Assembly: GCA_964583095.1 (NCBI GenBank) | Contig: CAZOVB010000011.1 | Span: 1-64,000 of the forward strand | DNA from: CAZOVB01 sp964583095 | GTDB lineage: Bacteria > Planctomycetota > Phycisphaerae > SM23-33 | Length of the DNA stretch: 64,000 nucleotides | Reading direction: 5' to 3' | Program-made: the position numbers and the translations under genes | The notes under the pieces: generated by a model | What the model was told of the DNA's origin: nothing | The model's database searches: none | What the model saw: the letters and a program-made list of their open reading frames with translations, nothing else | Part shown: positions 26,019 through 34,762 of the stretch, one piece after another | Layout: each line of letters begins with the position of its first letter | Position numbering within the stretch: position 1 is the first letter of the stretch

Positions 26019-26167
26019 CTCCGCCGACCCGCAGGGAGGCTTCGAACAGGATCAACGGCATCGACTTGGCCGAGGTGAAACAGCGTCTGCGTCAGTTGCT
26101 CCTGGCCGAAATGCGTCGCTGCGAGGACCCGCTCATCGAAGGCTTCCAGCGTTTCCTGGCCTCTTGA
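26019..26167 (+). pseudogene. Possible remnant of a sulfatase C-terminus
   Basis: Directly after the cytochrome gene, a frame ending in TGA at 26165-26167 reads DLAEVKQRLRQLLLAEM and then RRCEDPLIEGFQRFL. It has no credible start; a TTG at 26066 is the only candidate. The amphipathic helix followed by a DPL motif is how many sulfatases end (D-P-x-E-x-x-N ... L...L..WM..T.DPLL). I read it as the scar of a deleted sulfatase gene. A short independent peptide is the alternative. Confidence 0.3.
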
Positions 26168-26170
26168 TGG

Positions 26171-26728
26171 TCAGTCGGCTTTTTCGACGTTGATCACCAC
26201 GCGGGGCGGGTTGGTCAGGGTGTTGTAGACCGGCGAGTACTGGGCCAGTTCCTTGAGCTTCTGGGCCTCTGCGTCGGTCTTGACCTTCAGCGTCACGCGG
26301 ATCTCCGAATAGCCCTTGGGCACGCTTTCATCCAGTCCCAGGAAGCCGCGGATGTCGATGTCTCCTTCGACATGGGATTCCAGCGACTCGATCTCGATAC
26401 CGCGTGCGGCCGAATGGCAGACGGTTGTGGTCGTCACGCATCCCAGAAGGGCATGGAGGATCCACTCGACCGGGTTGGGGGCCTGGTCGTCTCCCAACAG
26501 GATCTGCGGTTCGTCGTTTTCGAACCGGAAGGTCTGCGGATGCTGCAACTGCTCTCCCACGCCGTCGAAGTCGGACAGTTGCGTCTGATTGTGCGTGCCT
26601 CCCTGCCACTGGTTCTCCGCCCGGAACTGGAACTTGCCCAGTTCGGGCTGTTTCCGCAAAGCGTCCAATTAGGCCTGGAGGGCCTGGACATCCACACCGT
26701 TGAGATTGGATTGATTGGTCTGTGTCAT
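26171..26728 (-). pseudogene. OsmC-family protein gene with an in-frame stop
   Basis: The product would be an OsmC/Ohr-like peroxidase-fold protein. The natural start is the ATG at 26728, which follows AAAGGAGAACGGTC. It reads MTQTNQSNLNGVDVQALQA, then meets TAA (26669-26671), and continues LDALRKQPELGKFQFRAENQ as a normal OsmC protein. The core shows LGDDQAPNPVEWILHALLGC with the family cysteine, then TTTTVCHSAARGI with the second. A TTG directly after the stop could restart translation and give a 165-residue protein (26171-26668) still containing both cysteines. So this is either a nonsense mutation, a sequencing error, or an unusual stop-restart arrangement. Confidence 0.75.
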
Positions 26729-26974
26729 GACCGTTCTCCTTTTCCGGCTGAGCCGGCAAGTGGACGGATCCGCAGGCGAGAGTTTTCTTCCCCCCAGGAT
26801 CGCGGGAAAAACGGCACACAAGAAAGACCTGAAAACCTGGCACCAACGTCCGTCTGATAATGGATTCTAGCCCGGGTGATCGCCTTTTTCTTCGCAGGGA
26901 GCGGATTGTTTTCCTTTGTTGCCCGAGAAGGGTTTGGCTATTCTCTCCGGACATCTTGAACATTGGAGTTTCCC

Positions 26975-28510
26975 ATGAGTTTTGAAAATCAGCGAAGAGC
27001 AGATCGAGGCGACGGGACCTACAGGAACCCTGTCTTTGGAAGCGATTTCCCCGACCCCTCGATCTGCAGGGCAGACGATGTCTACTACCTCACGCATTCC
27101 TCGTTCGTGTATCGGCCCGGCCTGCTGGTCTGGTCCTCGCGAGACTTGATCAACTGGCAGCCGATCGCCCATGCGTCGGATCATCCCGGCTGGAGCGTCT
27201 GGGCACCGGAAATCGTCCACCACAAGGGACGCTTCTACATCTACTACTTCGCCCACATTATCGAGGGCGACTGGCAGGGCGACAACTGGGTCGTCTGGGC
27301 CGATGACCCCCGCGGGCCCTGGTCGGAGCCGATCGGGCTGGGTTGCGGGCATATCGATCCCGGACACATCGTGGGAGACGACGGCAAGCGATACCTGCAC
27401 CTCTCGGGCGGACACGTCGCGGAGCTTCACGAAAGCGGGCTCAAGCTCGTCTCGGAGCCGAAGAAGGTCTACGACGGGTGGCAGATCCCCGAAGACTGGC
27501 GCATCGAGGGAACTGCACTGGAAGGTCCCAAGCTCTTCAAGCGGGAAGGGTGGTACTACCTGGTCAGCGCCATGGGCGGCACGGCCGGCCCGGCCACCAG
27601 TCACATGGTCGTTGCCGCCCGCAGCAAGAGCCCGCTTGGCCCCTGGGAGAATTGCCCGCACAACCCGATCCTCCGCACGACCAACCGGGCCGATCGCTGG
27701 TACAGTCGCGGCCACGGTACGCCGTTTGAAGGGCCCGACGGGCGGTGGTGGATCATCCTCCATGGCTACGAGCGGGGCTTCCATACGCTGGGACGTCAGA
27801 CGCTGCTCGAACCGATCCAGTGGACCGACGACGGTTGGTTCAAGGCGGTGGAAGGTCACGATCCGGCCGGAGTGATCGACGCCCCCGTGCCCGTTTCAGC
27901 CCGAGCGCCCGAGGCCTGTCACTACATGCGGCTTTCAGACGACTTCGCCGGCGACCGACTGGGTATGCAATGGCAGAAGTTCGGCAACTTTCGCGAAGAT
28001 CGGATCTTTCTTGGCCAGGGGTGGCTCAAACTTGCCTGCGAGGGAAGCAGGGCCCAGCCTTCTGCGCCCTTGACCTGCACTCCGGTGGATCTGGCCTACG
28101 AGGTGGAAGTCGAGATCGATCGGTCCGAAATGCAAGGCGGCGACCTGGCCGGCCTGCTGGTTTACTACGACCAGCGCTGTTTCGGCGGGGTGCTCATCGG
28201 CCCCGACGGGCTGTATGGGGCGCGGGAAGGGAAGATCGCCGAGAGGCCGGGCCGCGAACTGCCCCAAGGCCTCGTGACTCTTCGACTGGTCAACGACTGC
28301 AACGAGATGGATCTCTACATTCGCCCCGAGGGCTCGGACTGGCAGAAGCTCTCGATGTCACTGGATATTTCGGGATACAACCACAACGTGTTCGGCAGGT
28401 TCCTGTCGCTCAGGCCCGCGCTGATGGCCATCGGGAGCGGCCAGGCCAGGTTCCGGAATTTCCGCTATCACGGACTCAGGCCGGGAAATGATCTGCCCGA
28501 GTTCGTCTGA
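26975..28510 (+). CDS. Glycoside hydrolase family 43 (beta-xylosidase/arabinanase-like)
   Basis: A 511-residue enzyme. ATG at 26975 follows GGAG at 6 bases. The five-bladed propeller carries the catalytic aspartate in GSDFPDPSI (D27), the pKa-modulating aspartate in GHIDPGHIV (about 127) and the acid glutamate in GTALEGPKLF (about 184-193). The C-terminal half (about 315-511) is a beta-sandwich beginning MRLSDDFAGDRLGMQW, like that of many GH43 xylosidases. No signal peptide is seen, so it should trim imported xylo- or arabino-oligosaccharides. It stands between the OsmC gene (divergent) and the second Asp-box gene (convergent). Confidence 0.87.
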   Translation: MSFENQRRADRGDGTYRNPVFGSDFPDPSICRADDVYYLTHSSFVYRPGLLVWSSRDLINWQPIAHASDHPGWSVWAPEIVHHKGRFYIYYFAHIIEGDWQGDNWVVWADDPRGPWSEPIGLGCGHIDPGHIVGDDGKRYLHLSGGHVAELHESGLKLVSEPKKVYDGWQIPEDWRIEGTALEGPKLFKREGWYYLVSAMGGTAGPATSHMVVAARSKSPLGPWENCPHNPILRTTNRADRWYSRGHGTPFEGPDGRWWIILHGYERGFHTLGRQTLLEPIQWTDDGWFKAVEGHDPAGVIDAPVPVSARAPEACHYMRLSDDFAGDRLGMQWQKFGNFREDRIFLGQGWLKLACEGSRAQPSAPLTCTPVDLAYEVEVEIDRSEMQGGDLAGLLVYYDQRCFGGVLIGPDGLYGAREGKIAERPGRELPQGLVTLRLVNDCNEMDLYIRPEGSDWQKLSMSLDISGYNHNVFGRFLSLRPALMAIGSGQARFRNFRYHGLRPGNDLPEFV

Positions 28511-28528
28511 TTCGACCCGTCGGCGGGA

Positions 28529-29599
28529 TCAGTCTTCAAGCTGCGCCTTCCACGCCTCACCGCCCAGGCCGCAGACGTAGAGAAGGTCCAGGTTCGGGTC
28601 CCAGGCGAAGTCGTGCAGGTCCTTCTTGTGCTTGTAGGACTTGGGAGTTGTGAAGAAGTCCATGCGCTTCTTCCAGGTCTTGCCCCCGTCGGCCGTCTCG
28701 AAGAAGCCTTCCTCGGTCATGACCATCATGTGCTCCTCGGAATTGCCGAAGCAAGGCCCGGCCAGGATGTTCTCCAGCTTTCCCCCGCAGAATTGCCATG
28801 ACCTGCCCGAATCCCGGGATACGACCAGTCCGTTCTTGACCGGCCAGTACAGATGCTCGCCAAAGGTTCGCGGCGTCTTGGTGACGGTTGCGGCGCTGCT
28901 GACCTTCTTCCAGGTCCGGCCAAGGTCTTCGCTACGGAAAACCCCGCGGTTCCGGCGGGAGCAGTAGACCGCCTTGCCGGCCAGGGCGATTCCGACGCAG
29001 TCTTCGGTGTTCTCCACTTTTTTCCAGCTCTGCCCGGCGTCCTGGCTGTACCAGTAGTCCTGGGAATGATGCTGATGGGCCAGGACTTCCCTGGGCTCCC
29101 CGCCGGTCAGATCGACCATGCCGAACCCCCAGCCGTCCTTGCCCTTGTTGGTGAACTTCGTCCAGGTCCGTCCGCCGTCGAGGGTCATGCCGCTTGAGCG
29201 ACCTACCTTGAACACCACCAGCGCATCGGGTCGTTCCGGGTCGATCTGCATGGCCGAGGGTGTCACCCAGCGGCCCTGGAGTTGCCCGTCGTCAAGTCGC
29301 GTGAAGCTTTTGCCCTGATCGTCACTGACGTACACGCCGTACTTGTCATTGACGCCCAGGTACAGCCTGCCGGTTTTCGGGGCAAGGGCCAGCCCCCCGC
29401 ATCGGCGGTTGCCCGACCAACTGTCGCGGTATTCGGGAATCTGTCCCCAGAGTCGGCGCGTCATGCACTGCCAGGACTTCTCCGAAGTCTCCGTGTCCTT
29501 GTCGGACTCGGCGGTCAATGGACCCGCCGGCAGCGCGCAGAAGACAACAGCGGCCAGGAGGGCTGCAAAGGGAAACGGGTTGAGTCTTTCAAGCTTCAT
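28529..29599 (-). CDS. Secreted Asp-box (BNR) repeat beta-propeller protein
   Basis: A 356-residue exported protein with a signal peptide (LLAAVVFCALPAGPLTA). Six Asp-boxes are visible: SDDQGKSF, TLDGGRTW, SQDAGQSW, SEDLGRTW, SRDSGRSW and TADGGKTW. It is paralogous to the lipoprotein at 10609-11721, and both share a block reading GGKL, GP.FGN.E, MMV.T, GF..TADGGK.W. This copy lacks the lipobox and has three cysteines in the propeller. Function is unknown. It is transcribed alone and is convergent with the GH43 gene. Confidence 0.8.
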   Translation of the reverse strand: MKLERLNPFPFAALLAAVVFCALPAGPLTAESDKDTETSEKSWQCMTRRLWGQIPEYRDSWSGNRRCGGLALAPKTGRLYLGVNDKYGVYVSDDQGKSFTRLDDGQLQGRWVTPSAMQIDPERPDALVVFKVGRSSGMTLDGGRTWTKFTNKGKDGWGFGMVDLTGGEPREVLAHQHHSQDYWYSQDAGQSWKKVENTEDCVGIALAGKAVYCSRRNRGVFRSEDLGRTWKKVSSAATVTKTPRTFGEHLYWPVKNGLVVSRDSGRSWQFCGGKLENILAGPCFGNSEEHMMVMTEEGFFETADGGKTWKKRMDFFTTPKSYKHKKDLHDFAWDPNLDLLYVCGLGGEAWKAQLED

Positions 29600-29970
29600 G
29601 ATCGGGTCTGTCTATTCTCCTGATATAACCCCGGCCGGGGGGCAAAGTACCGCCAAAGCCCGGCTTGTGAGGACAAATTTGTGACTCCGGTCCAATACAG
29701 CGGATCCCCGGCGACGGGCCTACGCGGCGCGCTTTGGATTTGCCTGGGAATAAGGAGATCTTCGAGGCCGGCACGACCGCCGCCGGCTGGTTTGCGGCAG
29801 TGTCCCCGGGCAGCTTTCGGGACATCCTTCTGCTGGAACAGGCCGCAGGATTGGGATGCTACGGAGCCTTGACTTTCCTTCGCAGTTGGGGCCCGGAAGG
29901 CAAGAGGCTTCTGGAAACGAAGGTGTAAGACTCTGCCGCTCTCCCAGACGAGGCAAGCGGGGGGTTCAGT
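29600..29970. other. Intergenic region with a palindrome and a doubtful ORF
   Basis: The stretch holds a 12-base palindrome, CCCCGGCCGGGG, at 29629-29640 just upstream of the Asp-box gene, and a TTATAT sequence on the minus strand beside it that may be a -10 box. The only open frame of note is listed separately at 29734-29928. Confidence 0.4.
29734..29928 (+). CDS. Doubtful small hypothetical protein
   Basis: A 64-residue frame from a TTG, containing KEIFEAGTTAAGWFAAV and RDILLLEQAAGLGCYGAL. The composition looks protein-like and it lies in otherwise empty DNA. There is no ribosome-binding site, and the same frame is open upstream without a better start. It could be a fragment of a lost gene. 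Confidence 0.22.
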   Translation: MDLPGNKEIFEAGTTAAGWFAAVSPGSFRDILLLEQAAGLGCYGALTFLRSWGPEGKRLLETKV

Positions 29971-31209
29971 TCAGTCCAGCCGCTTGTTGGCCGAGTAGAG
30001 CTGAGCGTCCAGAGCGCGGAGGTAGTGGCTCTGGGCGATGGCGTAGGTTTCCCAGGCGTCCGAGAGCCGGCGGGAGAAGTCTTTCCGCGCGGGCATGGCC
30101 AGGCTCCGCTGGAGGGCGATGGGGACGGTTTGGCCGTTCTGGACGTGCTGGAGGAAGCGGGCAAACTGTTGCTGGTTCAGGCGCGAGTAGATGAATTCAG
30201 TGAAACTCAGTGCACTGGCGTAGAACAGGGCGGGGTTGTCCAGGTCCGACCACTCGGCGGCCAGTAGTTCCTGGAGGGACATCCGCTCCTTGCCGGAGAT
30301 GACTGTGCCGGCCAGCAGAACCCGGTCGTTGTCGAGCTCGTACTCGGCCAGCATAGCCAGGCCTTCGTTGAGCATCAGCGGACATACACTGTCGGCGAAG
30401 ATATCGTCCAGGACCAGGTGGCAGAGCTCATGGGGAAGAATCCGGTCCAGGGTGGTGGTGTTGAAGCGTCCCTGTTCGTCGTTCTGGGTCAGGTCGATTC
30501 TTCGGGAGACTACCCGCCCGCGTTTGGTCTCGACGCTGAAGCTGCCCCCGGACCAGTCGGGCGCGTCGCAGGCATTGGCCAGGTAGTCCTTGCGGTCCTT
30601 CCATACGTAGACATCGACGCTCTTGTGAAACGCCTGGCCCGAGAGGACCTGGTCGCAGACGCGCTGCATGGCCTTTTGAGCCTGGCGGACCATCAGTTTG
30701 GCGACCTTGGAGTTCCGGGCCCGCACCACAAACTGCTCGCTGGTTTCGGTGTGAACCTGGTCGTCGATTACGGAAAGTTCTTCCAGTTGCCTGGGGCTGA
30801 GCGATTCGCTGGGCAGTGAATCGTATCGGAGGCGTGGAGGGTTGTCGCTGCGGCAGAGGCGGATCTGGGCCCGGACGAAGGGGCCCAGGGCGTCGCCACG
30901 GGTGGCTTCGAGATAGCTGTCGTAGGCCTGGGCGGCCGCTTCGTACAGACGTCGCTCCTGATAAGATGACGCCAGCACCAGCCACGCCTGCGGGTCGGGG
31001 TCTTGCCCGGAGAGCAATTCGCGGGCTGCGTGCTGAGCCTGGGCGTATTGCCCCTGCTGGAGCATCGCAAGGGCCTGATGAAGTTGATCGCCGGCAGAGG
31101 GAGGGGTTGAAGCGTCCTGCGGGGCCGGGGGCAGGGACTGGCCCCAACCGGAACTGGCCATGCACAGTCCCGTCAAGACGCCGATCAGCAGTCTGTGTTT
31201 ATCGATCAT
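29971..31209 (-). CDS. Secreted TPR protein with a zinc-metallopeptidase (MA-like) domain
   Basis: A 412-residue exported protein. The ATG at 31209 follows AAGGA at 8 bases; the ATG at 31218 is too close to that site. A signal peptide (LLIGVLTGLCMASSGWGQ) precedes TPR-like repeats (QALAMLQQGQYAQAQHAA, QAWLVLASSYQERRLYEAAA). The zinc site is HELCH (about 259-263), an HExxH motif, with a downstream glutamate in LNEGLAMLAEYE, the gluzincin pattern. The gene overlaps the stop of the upstream TPR gene by 11 bases, so the two are coupled. It is probably a cell-envelope peptidase; the substrate is unknown. Confidence 0.78.
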   Translation of the reverse strand: MIDKHRLLIGVLTGLCMASSGWGQSLPPAPQDASTPPSAGDQLHQALAMLQQGQYAQAQHAARELLSGQDPDPQAWLVLASSYQERRLYEAAAQAYDSYLEATRGDALGPFVRAQIRLCRSDNPPRLRYDSLPSESLSPRQLEELSVIDDQVHTETSEQFVVRARNSKVAKLMVRQAQKAMQRVCDQVLSGQAFHKSVDVYVWKDRKDYLANACDAPDWSGGSFSVETKRGRVVSRRIDLTQNDEQGRFNTTTLDRILPHELCHLVLDDIFADSVCPLMLNEGLAMLAEYELDNDRVLLAGTVISGKERMSLQELLAAEWSDLDNPALFYASALSFTEFIYSRLNQQQFARFLQHVQNGQTVPIALQRSLAMPARKDFSRRLSDAWETYAIAQSHYLRALDAQLYSANKRLD

Positions 31210-32464
31210 CGATCTCATCCTTGAGAATTGTCCGTTTTTCCTGCACGGTTTGCAAGTCCGATTTTGCCCATTGAATCTGCAAAATCAACTCTTCCCTGTA
31301 CGGCTGGGCGATCTCGATTATCTCCCCCAGGGCTTCTTCCAGCGAATCCAGGCGGTGAACCATCCGCTCGAGCAGCCGCCGGTACCTCGCCCCGCCCAGA
31401 TCCGGATCGCCCAGGCGGGCCTCCAGGCGGTCGTAGCCTCGCGTCCGGTTTTCCACATCGCGCCGAAGAGCGCGGATCCGCTTGCGGGCGATTTCCACGC
31501 GGTAGGTAAGGCCCGAACCGGGCAGGAGCGCATCGGCCCGGTCGAGCGTCAACTCCGCACGGAGATACTTGGCACGGGCGGTGTCCGGGTCGAGGTTCTC
31601 AGCCGCGACCGCCTGGGAGATCAGCTCCGAAGCGTGGGCCTGCTGGGAAAGGGCTTCATCGCGAAGGGCTGCCTCGATGGCCATCGGATCGGCCAGTGAA
31701 ACCGGCCCCGGCCGGAGAATCCGCTGGTCCGAGCCCAGCAGCATGGCCCCGGCGGGATAGGGGTCCTCGAGAGCATAGACACCCGCGGGGGCCTGACTGA
31801 CAATGCGGTGAAGCACGTCGAAACGAACCGAGGCATCGGGCAGATTCGCCTGCCGGGCGGCCTCGGCGGCAAGTTTGAAAATCGCTCCAGCATCCTGAAA
31901 TTCTTTGCGTGCCAGCAGGATGCGCCCCCGCATTTCCGTCAGGGCAAACCGCTGAGCCTCACTGTTCAGGCGGGAGCGAAGGTCGCTCAGGGTCTCCAGG
32001 AGGGACGCATCTTCGGGCTCTGTGCGGATCCGCTCGCCAAGCCCTTCCAGAACTTCGGGAAAGGTCAGCCATTTTTCGCCCAGGCGCAGGTACCCCAGGT
32101 GTTGCCGGGCTTCGGCGTGTTCCGGATCGATCTGCAGAATCGCTTCCCATACCTGTCGGGCCCGTTCGTCCAGACCGTCGCGAAGGCCCTGGCGGGCCAG
32201 TTCTTCCATCGCTTCGAGGTCCCCCAGTTGCATCTCGGCCAGACTCTGATCAAAAATCGTGGTGAGCGTTTGGGTGGAGATGACTTCCAGGACCTGCGAG
32301 GAATCGACCTGGTGGGTCTGGCCTTGCGATTCGACATAGACGGTGCTGCCCTGGCTGCGATATTCCCCGACCAGCACCCGCCCATCGGCCAGGAGGACCT
32401 TATCAGCCTGGGCGATGGTTGGGGGCAGCAGGGCTGTCAAAATGAGCAGGGGACTGATTCGCAC
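31199..32464 (-). CDS. Secreted TPR-like protein of unknown function
   Basis: A 421-residue exported protein. The GTG at 32464 follows AGGGA and begins a signal peptide (LLILTALLPPTIAQA). Residues about 25-60 form a small beta domain (KVLLADGRVLVGEYRSQG) seen at the start of many planctomycete TPR proteins. Helical repeats follow (AILQIDPEHAEARQHLGYLR). The C-terminal third is predicted to be a long coiled coil rich in R, E and L. It is translationally coupled to the metallopeptidase gene. The pair probably forms an envelope complex. Confidence 0.68.
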   Translation of the reverse strand: MRISPLLILTALLPPTIAQADKVLLADGRVLVGEYRSQGSTVYVESQGQTHQVDSSQVLEVISTQTLTTIFDQSLAEMQLGDLEAMEELARQGLRDGLDERARQVWEAILQIDPEHAEARQHLGYLRLGEKWLTFPEVLEGLGERIRTEPEDASLLETLSDLRSRLNSEAQRFALTEMRGRILLARKEFQDAGAIFKLAAEAARQANLPDASVRFDVLHRIVSQAPAGVYALEDPYPAGAMLLGSDQRILRPGPVSLADPMAIEAALRDEALSQQAHASELISQAVAAENLDPDTARAKYLRAELTLDRADALLPGSGLTYRVEIARKRIRALRRDVENRTRGYDRLEARLGDPDLGGARYRRLLERMVHRLDSLEEALGEIIEIAQPYREELILQIQWAKSDLQTVQEKRTILKDEIDDR

Positions 32465-32580
32465 TGGCGAGTTCCCTATATCAGGATTTCGGCTTCGGGA
32501 TCCTTTCCCTTCCCGCCTGTACAAGACACGCCGAAAGGGCAAAGATCAGCGAAAAAACCGCATTGGCTCAGGCCCGGCTA

Positions 32581-32808
32581 TCAGGAAAGCGGACACTGCC
32601 CGCTGGGACACCCCCGGGCCGAGGGGCACTGACCGGCCGACTGGCAGGGCGACGAGGCCGAACGTCCCTGGTGGGCGGCGAAGCTGGAGTAGAGGCGCTG
32701 CAACTGCTTACTGCCGCACTCGGGGCAGTCGGGCTTGCTGCGATGGCTTGGGACGAGTTTCTCAAAAGCATGTCCGCAATCGTCGCATCGGTACTCGTAA
32801 ATCGGCAT
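32581..32808 (-). CDS. FmdB-family zinc-ribbon protein
   Basis: A 75-residue protein. The N-terminal FmdB ribbon starts MPIYEYRCDDCGHAFE, and the second CxxC follows in DCPECGS, giving four zinc ligands. A low-complexity tail contains three more cysteines (SSPCQSAGQCPSARGCPSGQ). GAGGAG lies 10 bases before the ATG. The family is a putative regulatory or scaffold zinc ribbon of unknown function. Confidence 0.88.
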   Translation of the reverse strand: MPIYEYRCDDCGHAFEKLVPSHRSKPDCPECGSKQLQRLYSSFAAHQGRSASSPCQSAGQCPSARGCPSGQCPLS

Positions 32809-33397
32809 GGAAAGCAGCTCCTCGTGCGGTCTGGTTGGCTCTCTATCGTACGGGGTAATTATACCAGAGGCCTTCCCACGGGGCAACGCCCCGGCGGGGG
32901 GGGGAATTGGACTGGAGAAGGATATTCAACAGAAACCAACAGGATCGGCGGGGTATCAGGGAAACGAATTGAGGTCATCAGGAAAAAATATTCTCCTAAC
33001 AGTGCCTCAACCCGGAAAAACCTGTCCGGGGCTGTGATTGTAAAATGGGGAAGCTATATGGTTTATAATGCTTTGTGGCCATGATCTGTCCCGGACCTTT
33101 CCAAACGCTAGTTTTTGCTCCAGTCTAGACTTGTGTTCGGCCGATAGATTTGTCTATAATGCAGGCAAGTTCCTGCTTCTGTCGTAGCACAGAGGTCTGA
33201 CGAGATCGCGACCTCAGGCTCAATCGGTGGATGCCCAGGCAGTAGGTGGGGCAGCAACTGTATGAGCAAGGGGTATGAGGACGCGATAGGGCGGGTACCG
33301 CAACGGGTACTCAAAGGACATCTTTCGCCCGAATTCCTTCATCGGCAGCAGCGGGGCAAGCGGCGCAGAGCACGTTTCTACTTCCAGAGGTGTTGCG
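32809..33397. other. Long intergenic region with promoter-like elements
   Basis: These 589 bases between the FmdB gene and the HicB gene hold no supported gene. They contain a nine-G run near 32900, a TATAAT at 33064-33069 without a well-spaced -35, and a stronger promoter at 33131-33160. The roughly 225 bases from that promoter to the HicB start include a GAGGTC/GACCTC hairpin (about 33191-33214) and might form a structured leader. I recognise no known RNA family. Confidence 0.45.
33131..33160 (+). promoter_or_regulatory. Strong sigma-70-like promoter
   Basis: TTGTGT (33131-33136) and a perfect TATAAT (33155-33160) are separated by 18 bases. The promoter reads toward the HicB-like gene about 240 bases downstream, which implies a long untranslated leader or a separate small transcript. 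Confidence 0.5.
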
Positions 33398-33598
33398 ATG
33401 AAACTCACGATTCGTATCCTGCAAAACGAAGATGGCGGCTACACGGCAGTCTGCCCGACACTGCCGGGTTGTGTCTCCCAGGGCCCCACGCGCCAACAGG
33501 CGACCGACCGGCTTGATGAGGCGATCCGTGGCTACATTGCGGCGGTCAGCAACTTCGTGCCCGAGAAAGTCGATCACGAAGTCACCGAAGTCCACTAG
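33398..33598 (+). CDS. HicB-family antitoxin-like protein
   Basis: A 66-residue protein with the partial RNase-H-like HicB fold: MKLTIRILQNEDGGYTAVCP, then LPGCVSQGPTRQQATDRLDE and AIRGYIAAV. AGAGG lies before the ATG. HicB antitoxins normally pair with a HicA toxin. No HicA-like frame (small, basic, with a GSH motif) is present on either side, and this protein lacks the C-terminal DNA-binding domain. It is therefore an orphan or a stand-alone regulator. Confidence 0.8.
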   Translation: MKLTIRILQNEDGGYTAVCPTLPGCVSQGPTRQQATDRLDEAIRGYIAAVSNFVPEKVDHEVTEVH

Positions 33599-33790
33599 AT
33601 TGTCTTCCTTCGGACAACGGGGGTCGATGTAAGCGGCTTTCTTTCTGGAGTACGTGCATGAGGGGAGAATCATGCGCGTCCTTTTCCACTTCTGATTGTC
33701 TTTTCCATTCAAAGGCAACACTCTTGCCCCTGGCGCCTTGCGGCGGTAGCCTGTCGGACGAGCAATGATCCCTCGATACAGGAACGCGGC

Positions 33791-34762
33791 ATGAATGCAT
33801 TGATCACCGGTGGCGCAGGGTTTATCGGGTCCCACCTGGCCCAGCGTCTGCTAAGGCAGGGCCATCACGTCACAGCCATCGATGACCTTTCCACCGGTTG
33901 CCTGGAAAACCTGGCTCCCTGTCGCTCCAGCGACCGCTTTCGCTTCATCCGCGCCTCCATTCGGGAAAAGGACCTGATGGTCAGCCTCTTCCAGCGGGCC
34001 GAGGCGGTGTTCCACCTGGCCGCCGCGGTAGGGGTGCGACTGATCGTCGAACAGCCCGTCCACACCCTGGAGACCAACATTCACGGTTCGGAGGTCGTGC
34101 TGGGCCTGGCGGGAAAGTTCGGCTGCAAGGTGGTGCTGGCCTCGACCTCCGAGGTCTACGGCAAGAGCACCAACGTGCCCTTTTCCGAATCGGATGATAC
34201 GGTCCTGGGCTCGACGGTCTACACCCGCTGGAGCTACGCCTGCAGCAAGATGGTCGACGAATTCCTCGCCCTGGCCTATCGGGATCAGTTCGGCCTGCCC
34301 GTGGTGATCTGCCGATTCTTCAATACCGTCGGGCCCCGGCAGAGGGGTCAATACGGCATGGTCGTGCCCCGCTTCATCCAGCAGGCCTTGCAGGGCCGGA
34401 CACTCCAGATCCATGGCACGGGCAACCAGAGCCGATGTTTCTGCCATGTAGAGGATGTGGTCGATGCCCTCTGCCGGCTGGTGGACTGCCCCGAGGCCGA
34501 AGGTGAGGTCGTCAACATCGGCACGTCCGAGTCGGTGACAATCAATGAACTGGCCCGGAAGATCGTTCAGATGACCGGCTCGCAAAGCCGGATCGAGCAC
34601 ATAAGCTACGAAGAAGCCTTCGGCAGGCCCTTTGACGATATGCAGATTCGGGTGCCGGATCTGACGAAAATACAAAGGCTCGTCGGGTATCAGCCGAAAT
34701 ACAAACTTGACGAAACCCTCGCCGAGATCATCGAATACGAAAAGGAGAGACTTTCGCTATGA
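33791..34762 (+). CDS. NAD-dependent sugar-nucleotide epimerase/dehydratase
   Basis: A 323-residue extended SDR enzyme. The NAD site is ITGGAGFIGSH (residues 5-15). The catalytic serine region is LASTSEVYGKS, and the YxxxK motif is YACSK (Y near 150). The NVGT/DVVDALCRL and late MQIRVPDL segments resemble UDP-glucuronate decarboxylase or GDP-mannose/dTDP-glucose dehydratase relatives. Exact activity is not certain. It opens a four-gene polysaccharide operon, and its stop overlaps the next ATG by four bases. Confidence 0.87.
   Translation: MNALITGGAGFIGSHLAQRLLRQGHHVTAIDDLSTGCLENLAPCRSSDRFRFIRASIREKDLMVSLFQRAEAVFHLAAAVGVRLIVEQPVHTLETNIHGSEVVLGLAGKFGCKVVLASTSEVYGKSTNVPFSESDDTVLGSTVYTRWSYACSKMVDEFLALAYRDQFGLPVVICRFFNTVGPRQRGQYGMVVPRFIQQALQGRTLQIHGTGNQSRCFCHVEDVVDALCRLVDCPEAEGEVVNIGTSESVTINELARKIVQMTGSQSRIEHISYEEAFGRPFDDMQIRVPDLTKIQRLVGYQPKYKLDETLAEIIEYEKERLSL

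Noticed and set aside
29629..29640. CCCCGGCCGGGG palindrome considered as an operator or terminator
   Set aside because: Twelve G/C bases in a high-GC genome can arise by chance; there is no T-tract and no second copy.
33262..33516. 84-residue open frame overlapping the HicB gene, considered as a HicA toxin
   Set aside because: It has no HicA GSH motif or fold, and most of its length overlaps hicB in another frame.
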